Shown here: positions 1-4,816 of the stretch, piece after piece
How positions within the stretch are numbered: position 1 is the stretch's first letter
Layout of the letters: the number at the start of each line of letters is the position of its first letter
Source: an uncultured Oscillospiraceae bacterium
Lineage (GTDB): Bacteria > Bacillota > Clostridia > Oscillospirales > Acutalibacteraceae
Reading direction: 5' to 3'
Length of the DNA stretch: 9,739 bases
Assembly: GCA_900550095.1 (NCBI GenBank)
Contig: URRG01000056.1
Coordinates: 1-9,739 of the forward strand
Position numbers and translations under genes: made by a program
Notes under the pieces: model-generated
Databases searched by the model: none
What the model saw: the letters and a program-made list of their open reading frames with translations, nothing else
Told to the model about the DNA's origin: nothing

Positions 1-62
1 AGCTTTTTGTCAATAGCGCCTACGGCGTAATCCGGATGAATGGTAATTTTCGCCTTTTTCAA
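1..62 (-). CDS. Alpha-L-arabinofuranosidase, GH51 (N-terminal fragment, runs off left edge)
   Basis: Only the first 20 codons are inside the window. They read TTG-AAA-AAG-GCG and give MKKAKITIHPDYAVGAIDKK. From memory this resembles the start of intracellular GH51 alpha-L-arabinofuranosidases (short basic start, a beta strand, then IDKR/IDKK leading into YGSFIEH); the YGSFIEH part lies outside the window. Such enzymes release terminal arabinose from arabino-oligosaccharides in the cytoplasm. The TTG start is chosen because an AGGAGG ribosome binding site (minus strand, 71-76) sits 8 bases upstream, and the only other nearby TTG (65-67) meets a stop two codons later. The gene has its own promoter at 122-150. 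The family call rests on 20 residues, so it is tentative; that a gene starts here is much safer. Confidence 0.6.
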   Translation of the reverse strand, partial: MKKAKITIHPDYAVGAIDKK

Positions 63-336
63 TACAATGACCTCCTTTTCGTTTCGGAAGGGCTTTTCCC
101 TTTCCGCAAGCCTTTATACACAGTATAGAGAAGATCATCGGTGAAGTCAAATACAGGAGGGACAGGGGCGGAACCGGCTTTGAAAATTTACAGAGTCCCA
201 GAGCGGGATAAACGGCGGCGTAAGCCGCGCTTCCGGAGAGACGCCGCAGAAAATTTCTAAGCTGTGGGCGGAAACGCCGCCGGGAGCCGGTTCCTGATTT
301 TGTCCGCCCATACTGCAAAGGATAGGTCCGCCGCCT
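63..336. other. Intergenic region between exporter operon and arabinofuranosidase-like gene
   Basis: This 274-base gap separates the end of the ABC-2 permease gene from the next minus-strand gene. Besides the promoter at 122-150 it holds two short GC-rich hairpins, GCGGC-GTAA-GCCGC at 215-228 and GGCGG/CCGCC at 267-281. Neither is followed by a clear U-tract on the minus strand, so I do not call a terminator for the exporter operon. A near-palindrome TGAAAATTTACA (181-192) lies about 30 bases upstream of the -35 box and could be an operator. No gene is supported here. Confidence 0.5.
122..150 (-). promoter_or_regulatory. Sigma-A promoter of the arabinofuranosidase-like gene
   Basis: On the minus strand, TTGACT (145-150) is followed after exactly 17 bases by TATACT (122-127). 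Transcription would start near 115, leaving an untranslated leader of about 50 bases before the TTG codon at 62. A perfect dyad, TATAC-TGT-GTATA (115-127), overlaps the -10 box and start point, a position where a bound repressor would block transcription. The leader can also fold into a stem of about 8 bp with one bulge (85-106). Confidence 0.8.
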
Positions 337-1053
337 TTATTCCGTGCGCAGGCGTTTCAGCAGGAGAGCGCACAGTACGGCCGCCCCCGCGGATATCGCC
401 CCCAAAGGGAGAAAAGCCGGTATGCCTGCTTCTGTGCCGCACAGCAGGGAATACGCCCAATAGGCGGGGAAAAGCTTCCCCAAGGCCTGCAGAAAGCCGG
501 GAAGAAGGCCGGAGGGGAACAGGATGCCTGAAAGAAGAATGGACGGCAGAAACACAAGCTGGCAGCACATGGTAAGCTTTGCCTGATTTTTGACGGCCAG
601 CCCCAAAGCGCAGGCCACGCAGAGAGAGACGAGGATACACAGGGCCATAGTAAAAAAGTAGAATGGGATATCCGGGGGGAATTTCGCGCCGAAGGCCAAA
701 GGAGACGCGAAGAACAGAAGAACGCTGAGGATGGCCAGATGAAGAAAAGCTGAAATCCCCGCGGCGAAAAGCCCGAAGAACAGGGGAACGCCGTTGGCGG
801 CATATGTTTTGCGCATATCTCTTTCATACATTTCCAAAATCGTAGGGGGCACACCTATGAACGCTCCCATGGATATTCCCATGATAGTCATAGACTGTGT
901 CAGCGTTTCCCTTGCCTCGGGCATGAGAGATGAAAAAATACCGCCCATCACGGCGAAAAACAGAAGCGGCACCAGATAGCACGTGATGAGCAGCGATTTG
1001 CTGCGCAAATCCAGCCTGAACTGGAGAGATATCCCGTATAAAAATGCCTTCAT
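337..1053 (-). CDS. ABC-2 type transporter permease
   Basis: A 238-residue integral membrane protein with about six hydrophobic segments (roughly residues 20-42, 50-70, 90-115, 132-155, 160-182 and 205-230) and a short basic N-terminus, the layout of single-copy ABC-2 permeases of about 240 residues that work as dimers. It would form the membrane channel for the ATPase encoded just upstream, exporting a drug, peptide or lipid-like compound. The ATG at 1051-1053 lies 4 bases past the ATPase stop and is served by a GGAGGA site inside the end of the ATPase gene, so the two are translationally linked. It is the last gene of the MerR-ATPase-permease operon. The substrate cannot be read from the sequence. 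Confidence 0.88.
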   Translation of the reverse strand: MKAFLYGISLQFRLDLRSKSLLITCYLVPLLFFAVMGGIFSSLMPEARETLTQSMTIMGISMGAFIGVPPTILEMYERDMRKTYAANGVPLFFGLFAAGISAFLHLAILSVLLFFASPLAFGAKFPPDIPFYFFTMALCILVSLCVACALGLAVKNQAKLTMCCQLVFLPSILLSGILFPSGLLPGFLQALGKLFPAYWAYSLLCGTEAGIPAFLPLGAISAGAAVLCALLLKRLRTE

Positions 1054-1057
1054 CGGC

Positions 1058-1864
1058 TTATTCCTCCTCTGCTATATGGATAAAATGCTCTTCCAGCGTT
1101 CCATGGCTGATTTTTATATCCAAAATGGGGATTCCCCGGGCCTTATAGCTTTCCAGCAGGGACAGGAGCCCGTCCCCGATCCGCTCCGCCGTATGCAGGC
1201 GCTCTCCCGTATCGGTCAGGACGCGGATCGTATACCTGCCTCCGGCTTTGGCGGAAAGCTCATCCACGGTGCCTGTAAAAGCGACGCGTCCCTTGCTGAG
1301 GATGGCGATCCGGTCACACAGGGCCTCTATTTCTGCCATATCGTGGCTGGCCAGCAGAATGGTTTTTCCCTGCTCCTTCAGCTTTCGGATCCGAAGATGC
1401 AGGGACCGCCGGCCTTCAGCGTCCAGCCCGGCGGTTGGTTCGTCCAGAAAGAGGATATCCGGCTCCCCCAGCAGCGCCAGGGCCAGATGCAGGCGTCTTT
1501 TCTGTCCGGTAGAGAGCTCTCCGTACCGCCTTTTCAGGCGGCGGATCCCGAGAGCGGACAGAACGGCGTCGTCCTCCTTTGCATGCTTCCACTTTGCAAA
1601 AAAGCGAACGGCCTCCAGCGGCTTTATGTAAGCGGGAAGGGCGGACGCCTGCAGCTGTATGCCTGTTTTTCCGTTTATTTCCACGCTCCCGCCGCTATAT
1701 GCTCTGAGTCCTTCCAAACATTCCAAAGCGGTGGTCTTTCCGGCGCCGTTGCCCCCCAGAATGCCGAAGATCTCGCCTTTGTACACATGCAGGTTCAAGC
1801 CCTTCAGCACAACTGCGCTTCCGTAGTTCTTCTGCAGCTCTCTGACGGATACGGCGTCTTTCAT
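1058..1864 (-). CDS. ABC transporter ATP-binding protein (exporter type)
   Basis: A 268-residue nucleotide-binding subunit that powers the ABC-2 permease encoded next. All motifs are present: Walker A GGNGAGKTT at residues 37-45, a Q-loop glutamine near 70-72, signature LSTGQKRR at 117-124, Walker B ILFLDEPTAGLD at 137-148, and the H-loop histidine in ASHD at 172-175. A small beta-rich C-terminal domain (about 210-268) resembles the tail of CcmA/BcrA-type exporter ATPases. The ATG at 1862-1864 overlaps the MerR stop as ATGA and follows an AGGAGGGA site. The frame stays open further upstream to 1963, but that part lies within the MerR gene and is not used here. No catalytic residue is missing. 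Confidence 0.93.
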   Translation of the reverse strand: MKDAVSVRELQKNYGSAVVLKGLNLHVYKGEIFGILGGNGAGKTTALECLEGLRAYSGGSVEINGKTGIQLQASALPAYIKPLEAVRFFAKWKHAKEDDAVLSALGIRRLKRRYGELSTGQKRRLHLALALLGEPDILFLDEPTAGLDAEGRRSLHLRIRKLKEQGKTILLASHDMAEIEALCDRIAILSKGRVAFTGTVDELSAKAGGRYTIRVLTDTGERLHTAERIGDGLLSLLESYKARGIPILDIKISHGTLEEHFIHIAEEE

Positions 1865-2661
1865 ACGGCTCCCTCCTGAAACGGGGAGACTCCCAGACGA
1901 GTGAAATAGATATCCAGGGCGGGCTCCAGGTAGGCGCTCGCTTCCACCTGCTTTTTCTGCCATTCTCCGCCCTCCTTTTCAAGGTGTGCAAATTTCATGA
2001 GTTCGGGCAGAAGGCTCATGTCTCCGTTTGTAAATTCCACAATCAGTTCCCAAAAATTCCGTGCCAGTTCCTGCGCGCTGTCCTCCTCCGGTGGAATTCC
2101 CTCCTTTTGCAGCCGAAGGGCCTGGGCGTTCAGGCGGTTAAATCGCTCCAAAAACTGCAGGCCGCTTTCCTTGTCAAACCGTTCTCGGATATGGTCCAGT
2201 GTCCGCTCGTCAAAGTGCTTGATGAGCCAATAGTATTCGTTGTGCATCTGCAGGTTTATGATGATATCCGCATATTTTTTGAAATCTACGGTCTGCATTT
2301 GTAGCACTTCAGCCTTCAGAGCCCGAATGGCCTGCAGAGAGCCTGTCAGACTTTCAATTTCCTTTTCAACGGCTCCGGCCTGCTGTTCCAGCACGGCTGC
2401 CACATCCGCTGGAGTTTCCAGGGGAATGAGCCTGCTTTTGATATCCTCCAGAGAAAAGCCCAGGGATTTCAGACTTAGGATCTGATGAAGCCGGATCATA
2501 TCTCTGTGTGTATACAGCCTTCTCCCTCCGCTGCTTTCGGCAGAGGGAAGAAGCAGGCCCTTCGTATGGTAATACTGCAGAGCGCGCACGGTTGTTCCCA
2601 TTTTTTCCGCCAGCTGGCCTACGGTCATATATCCCTCCGGGATAGCTCTCTCTTCTTTCAT
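1861..2661 (-). CDS. MerR-family transcriptional regulator
   Basis: A 266-residue regulator. Residues about 12-80 form a MerR winged helix: MTVGQLAEKMGTTVRALQYY, a GRRLYT wing, then a helix containing SLGFSLEDIK. A helical linker (about 85-125) fits the antiparallel coiled coil through which MerR proteins dimerise. The C-terminal part, about 140 residues rich in charged and aromatic residues, is an effector domain I do not recognise; it does not look like a metal-binding MerR tail, as no Cys cluster is present. The ATG at 2659-2661 is preferred because an AGGAGGGA site precedes it; an in-frame ATG at 2710-2712 would overlap the -35 box. It leads the operon with the exporter genes and probably controls it together with itself. 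Confidence 0.88.
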   Translation of the reverse strand: MKEERAIPEGYMTVGQLAEKMGTTVRALQYYHTKGLLLPSAESSGGRRLYTHRDMIRLHQILSLKSLGFSLEDIKSRLIPLETPADVAAVLEQQAGAVEKEIESLTGSLQAIRALKAEVLQMQTVDFKKYADIIINLQMHNEYYWLIKHFDERTLDHIRERFDKESGLQFLERFNRLNAQALRLQKEGIPPEEDSAQELARNFWELIVEFTNGDMSLLPELMKFAHLEKEGGEWQKKQVEASAYLEPALDIYFTRLGVSPFQEGAV

Positions 2662-2681
2662 ACTGCATCCCTCCTGCGGAT

Positions 2682-2712
2682 AGTATATCTCATTACGCCG
2701 CGTCATAAGCAA
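2682..2712 (-). promoter_or_regulatory. MerR-type promoter of the merR-ABC exporter operon
   Basis: On the minus strand, TTGCTT (2707-2712) and TATACT (2682-2687) are separated by 19 bases instead of the usual 17. Overlong spacers are the mark of promoters that MerR-family proteins activate by twisting the DNA. Inside the spacer is an imperfect dyad (2692-2706) with core ACGC-G-GCGT. This is where a MerR dimer should bind, so the operon is probably autoregulated and induced by the exported compound. Confidence 0.72.
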
Positions 2713-2733
2713 GGCTTTTTCAGAAGCCCCAAC

Positions 2734-2766
2734 AAAAAAAGACGGAACCGAAAACCGGCTCCGTCT
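2734..2766 (-). terminator. Intrinsic terminator of the DUF4364 gene
   Basis: The minus strand forms an 11-bp stem (2740-2750 with 2756-2766, one G-U pair) with a 5-base loop, followed by a run of seven T (2734-2740, partly in the stem). It lies 28 bases past the DUF4364 stop codon and just before the merR promoter, isolating the two units. The plus strand also ends in a T-rich stretch after the stem, so it could work in both directions. Confidence 0.88.
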
Positions 2767-2793
2767 GTTGTTTTTTATATTTGGGTATGCTGC

Positions 2794-3381
2794 TTAGGAT
2801 TCCAATTCCTTGAAAACTTCTTTTGCCAGCGTGTAATTTTCCGTCACCAGGGCCAGCATCAGCTGGTATACGTTCTGGGGAGCGGACTGGAAGTTTTTCT
2901 TTACCATTTTGGCCTGCCGGCTATCCGGCACATAGAGAGAGAACCGCATGAGCTCCAAATTTCCGCCGGAAACATGACAGGTGACGTTATAGCCCTTTTC
3001 CGTCTTTTGGATTTCCACCTTGTTTTCTCTTTCACGCTTAGCGCTCGACAGCAGATTCATGGCGGCGGCTACCGCTTTTTCGCGGATAGAAAGAGGAAGG
3101 GCGTTATCCAGCTGCCCGGCGATCATTTTTGCCTGGGGAGTAGCCATATAAAGCGGCGGATTGCCGTCGCAGCTCAGATTCCCGTTGGAAGAGAGCTCAG
3201 AGAGAGCGTCCGTTACTTCGAAATAGTTGGCGAACCCATTGGACTGCATGATGCCCAATATATCCTCTTTGGAAAGGGGAGTATTTACGCTGGAAAGAAG
3301 ATAACAGATCAGGATCAATATTTCATTTTTGCTGCGAAGACCTCCCGGCTCAATTCCGCCGGTAAAAGCGTCATACTCCAT
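2794..3381 (-). CDS. DUF4364 family protein
   Basis: A 195-residue protein recognised as DUF4364, a family found mainly in Clostridia. The N-terminus contains FTGGIEPGGLRSKNEILILI, a family landmark, followed by an all-helical part resembling a winged helix (about residues 15-90) and a beta-rich second half (about 110-195). No catalytic motif is visible; a DNA-binding or regulatory role is a common guess but is not shown here. The ATG at 3379-3381 is chosen over the GTG at 3388-3390, because GGAG lies 8 bases before the ATG and no good site precedes the GTG. The gene stands alone between its own promoter, which has a leader hairpin, and its own terminator. Confidence 0.85.
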   Translation of the reverse strand: MEYDAFTGGIEPGGLRSKNEILILICYLLSSVNTPLSKEDILGIMQSNGFANYFEVTDALSELSSNGNLSCDGNPPLYMATPQAKMIAGQLDNALPLSIREKAVAAAMNLLSSAKRERENKVEIQKTEKGYNVTCHVSGGNLELMRFSLYVPDSRQAKMVKKNFQSAPQNVYQLMLALVTENYTLAKEVFKELES

Positions 3382-3425
3382 CCGTATCACTCCATTTCGC
3401 CTGTGTTGAAACAGTAAATTGAAAG

Positions 3426-3458
3426 AAAGTCAAAGCAAGCGGGGCCTGCTTTGACTTT
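3426..3458 (-). promoter_or_regulatory. Terminator-like hairpin in the 5' leader of the DUF4364 mRNA
   Basis: A perfect 12-bp stem (3426-3437 with 3447-3458) with a 9-base loop begins about 10 bases after the predicted transcription start. On the minus strand a T-rich stretch (CTTTCTTTC) follows, so it could act as an early intrinsic terminator or as a stabilising 5' hairpin. It is not the terminator of a plus-strand gene, since none ends here. It could also terminate read-through from the XRE gene upstream. Confidence 0.6.
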
Positions 3459-3474
3459 TATCAATTTCATATTT

Positions 3475-3503
3475 AGTATAGCATATTTGTTCTGATTTTT
3501 CAA
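3475..3503 (-). promoter_or_regulatory. Sigma-A promoter of the DUF4364 gene
   Basis: On the minus strand, TTGAAA (3498-3503) and TATACT (3475-3480) are 17 bases apart, close to the sigma-A consensus. Transcription would start near 3468, about 87 bases before the ATG. The arms GTTCTG (3489-3494) and CAGAAC (3511-3516) form an inverted repeat that flanks the -35 box and may be an operator. Confidence 0.8.
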
Positions 3504-3548
3504 GATTTCACAGAACGTTTCAGGCGGTCCGGCGAAAGGAGAGCTCTT

Positions 3549-3923
3549 TCATTCTGAATTCTTTTTCCCGTTCAAAAGCTCGTCTATTTTCTGACGGACT
3601 TCTTCCGGGCTGTGCCGGTACATCTGGATCAGCCGCTTTTCATCCTTTGTGAGAAAGGCTTCGCTTGTCCATTGGTTGTGCAGAAAAGACGGGCTTCGGA
3701 TTTCCTTTGTAGACGGCGCGTCGTCCAGCAGCTCTTCCACGGAAACCCCGAACAGCTTAGCCAATTTTTTGATATTTTCTAAATCAGGTTCTGTTTTCCC
3801 GGTCTCATAATATGTATAAGTAGAACGGGAAATCTGAAGATAATCGGCGACCTGCTGCTGTGTATATCCAATCTTTTCTTTACGGAGTCGCCTCAAAGTA
3901 TCTTTGATTTGTCGTTGCCGCAA
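3549..3923 (-). CDS. XRE-family helix-turn-helix regulator
   Basis: A small Cro/CI-like DNA-binding protein. The helix-turn-helix (about residues 3-60) contains YTQQQVADYLQISRSTYTYY followed by ETGKTEPDLENIKKLAKLFG and VSVEELL, the standard HTH_3 pattern. A short charged tail with LTKDEKRLIQMYR and a final helix ends the protein. The start is uncertain. TTG at 3921-3923 has an AGAAGG site 6 bases upstream and gives 124 residues. ATG at 3939-3941 and ATG at 3963-3965 (138 residues) are in frame but lack good sites. A perfect 10-bp palindrome TATACGTATA (3950-3959) just upstream of the TTG suggests autoregulation. I see no clear promoter for it. The target genes are unknown. Confidence 0.85.
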   Translation of the reverse strand: MRQRQIKDTLRRLRKEKIGYTQQQVADYLQISRSTYTYYETGKTEPDLENIKKLAKLFGVSVEELLDDAPSTKEIRSPSFLHNQWTSEAFLTKDEKRLIQMYRHSPEEVRQKIDELLNGKKNSE

Positions 3924-4067
3924 ATTGAGACCTTCTTCCATCGTAATGTTATACGTATATATCATACCCTAAATGCGGACGTATTTCTCGTTTTGTCGAA
4001 TTTTTTCACAGAGGAAAATTTAGGAAGAAAAATAGTAATTATGAAATAAAAAAATAAAATTTTTGTC

Positions 4068-4096
4068 TTGACGTAATTCGATGATTTTAGTATAAT
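4068..4096 (+). promoter_or_regulatory. Promoter of the tRNA-Thr gene
   Basis: TTGACG (4068-4073) and TATAAT (4091-4096) are separated by exactly 17 bases, and an AT-rich stretch with A-tracts (about 4020-4066) precedes them like an UP element. Transcription would start near 4103, about 13 bases before the mature tRNA. This is a strong, apparently constitutive promoter. Confidence 0.88.
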
Positions 4097-4115
4097 GTAT
4101 GAGTTGAAAGAATTT

Positions 4116-4191
4116 GCTGGAATAGCTCAGTTGGTAGAGCAGCTGATTCGTAATCAGCAGGTCGCGTGTTCGAGTCACGTTTCCAGCTCCA
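4116..4191 (+). tRNA. tRNA-Thr (anticodon CGT)
   Basis: A full cloverleaf of 76 bases including an encoded CCA. The acceptor stem GCTGGAA (4116-4122) pairs with TTCCAGC (4181-4187), and base 73 is T. The D stem GCTC/GAGC (4125-4128 with 4137-4140) encloses AGTTGGTA. The anticodon stem GCTGA/TCAGC (4142-4146 with 4154-4158) has the loop TTCGTAA, so the anticodon is CGT (4149-4151), which reads the threonine codon ACG. The T arm has the loop TTCGAGT. The body closely matches known tRNA-Thr sequences. Promoter and terminator flank it, so it is a single-gene transcript. Confidence 0.96.
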
Positions 4192-4194
4192 AGG

Positions 4195-4227
4195 AAAGCC
4201 GTCGGGTTCGTAATCCGACGGCTTTTT
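4195..4227 (+). terminator. Intrinsic terminator of the tRNA-Thr gene
   Basis: An 11-bp perfect stem (4195-4205 with 4215-4225), extended by one G-U pair (4206 with 4214), is followed by a run of five T (4223-4227). It begins 4 bases after the CCA end. The 7-base loop, TTCGTAA (4207-4213), is identical to the anticodon loop of the tRNA just upstream. Confidence 0.93.
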
Positions 4228-4228
4228 G

Positions 4229-4550
4229 TTATGTACGGACAAATTTCCTCAAGAACTACACAGGGCGGTTGCAAAGGGGGCAGGAAGTCTGCTGCTCTCT
4301 GTGGGGCCGAAAGTGTACAGAAAACGGGCCGAAGGATCTTCTGGCAGAAGCAGCAGAGCTGCTGCAGGGAGCCATATTCGCAGGAAAACGTATGGCGGAC
4401 AAAAATCAGCCGATGGATTGTTTTCTGGGCGACACATTTGCTTAAAAAATCGAATATGACTGTGAAATATGAAAAAAGTTGCGTTTGGGTTAACCCTGTT
4501 CATCGCTATATATAATTAATTTACATTATATAATAAAAATATATATAATA
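4229..4550. other. Intergenic region, no supported gene; GC-richer core and AT-rich end
   Basis: No gene is convincing here. About 4255-4440 is clearly richer in G and C than its flanks. In one plus-strand frame it reads without stops to a TAA at 4443-4445, with a helix-like peptide DLLAEAAELLQGAIFAGKRM, which could be debris of a lost gene; there is no usable start or ribosome binding site. It also holds a small dyad (4350-4365), a perfect palindrome GGGTTAACCC (4487-4496), and an AT-only block (4507-4550) with two copies of TATATATAAT (4507-4516 and 4540-4549) just before a strong promoter. Confidence 0.5.
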
Positions 4551-4579
4551 TTGACATGGAGCTTTGTAGGTGGTATAGT
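4551..4579 (+). promoter_or_regulatory. Strong sigma-A promoter upstream of a short transcript
   Basis: TTGACA (4551-4556, perfect consensus) and TATAGT (4574-4579) are 17 bases apart, preceded by an extremely AT-rich block resembling an UP element. The predicted start is near 4586. It points to the terminator at 4659-4694 and, beyond it, to the GntR/LacI regulator gene. Confidence 0.83.
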
Positions 4580-4585
4580 AATAGC

Positions 4586-4694
4586 AACAGGTTGGGGTGT
4601 ATAAAAAACATATTTCAAGAATGTATACCTTATCATTCTTATATATTCTGTCAGGACTGCGTCTTGTTTCTGTATGAAACGAGACGCTTTTTTT
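4586..4694 (+). ncRNA. Candidate small RNA or attenuated leader (about 110 nt)
   Basis: The strong promoter at 4551-4579 and the strong terminator at 4659-4694 bracket about 110 bases that do not form a credible protein gene. The RNA would carry a 7-bp hairpin, AAGAATG (4617-4623) with CATTCTT (4634-4640), and the terminator stem. An 18-codon frame (4621-4677) ends inside the terminator loop but lacks a ribosome binding site. The unit is either an independent small RNA or a leader whose terminator controls read-through into the regulator and transporter operon. I found no match to a riboswitch or T-box that I know. The ends are inferred from promoter and terminator only. Confidence 0.5.
4659..4694 (+). 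terminator. Strong intrinsic terminator
   Basis: A 12-bp stem (4659-4670 with 4676-4687, one G-U pair) with a 5-base loop is followed by seven T (4688-4694) and then more T. It lies about 120 bases before the start codon of the GntR/LacI regulator, so it would either end a small RNA or attenuate the operon. Confidence 0.92.
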
Positions 4695-4704
4695 ATTTTT
4701 TAGG

Positions 4705-4733
4705 TAGAAATGAACTGCACGAAAAGGTATATT
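4705..4733 (+). promoter_or_regulatory. Possible promoter of the regulator-transporter operon
   Basis: TAGAAA (4705-4710, four of six consensus bases) and TATATT (4728-4733) are 17 bases apart, just after the terminator. The start would be near 4740 and the leader about 77 bases long. An 8-bp palindrome TGTGCACA (4787-4794) in that leader could be an operator. The boxes are weaker than those of the other promoters here. Confidence 0.4.
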
Positions 4734-4816
4734 ATTTCGTTCGATTGCTTGTAAGATAACTAATCAAGATGATTTGGTGCGCTGAATGTGCACAACTGCA
4801 GCGGAGGGTAAACCGT

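Noticed and set aside
200..281. Terminator for the exporter operon
   Set aside because: The two GC-rich hairpins have short stems and no adjacent U-tract on the minus strand.
10..318. Minus-strand open frame of 102 residues at the left edge
   Set aside because: It overlaps the promoter, leader and start of the arabinofuranosidase-like gene in another frame and has low-complexity, shadow-like content.
983..1879. Plus-strand open frame of 298 residues
   Set aside because: It is the antisense of the ABC ATPase gene, which carries every ATPase motif on the minus strand.
2485..3417. Plus-strand open frame of 310 residues
   Set aside because: It is opposite the DUF4364 gene, the merR promoter and the terminator; the minus-strand genes explain the coding signal.
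4116..4191. tRNA-Thr as an attachment site of an integrated element
   Set aside because: I found no second copy of the tRNA 3' end, no integrase and no phage or plasmid genes in the window.
4020..4274. Minus-strand open frame covering the tRNA region (84 residues)
   Set aside because: It runs antisense through tRNA-Thr and its terminator and contains NVTRTRDLLITNQLL, the well-known spurious translation of tRNA antisense.
4095..4445. Plus-strand open frame of 116 residues
   Set aside because: Its first third is the tRNA itself and its terminator; there is no ribosome binding site. Only the tail is kept, as possible debris.
4586..4620. PreQ1-like riboswitch, because of a TATAAAAAAC stretch
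   Set aside because: The required CCTCT-type stem partner and C-rich loop are missing.
4621..4677. 18-codon hydrophobic leader peptide ending in the terminator loop
   Set aside because: No ribosome binding site precedes the ATG and there is no run of regulatory codons as in amino acid attenuators; kept only as a remark under the small RNA.
4556..4759. Plus-strand open frame of 67 residues
   Set aside because: It starts inside the promoter boxes, runs through the terminator stem and T-run, and has no ribosome binding site.
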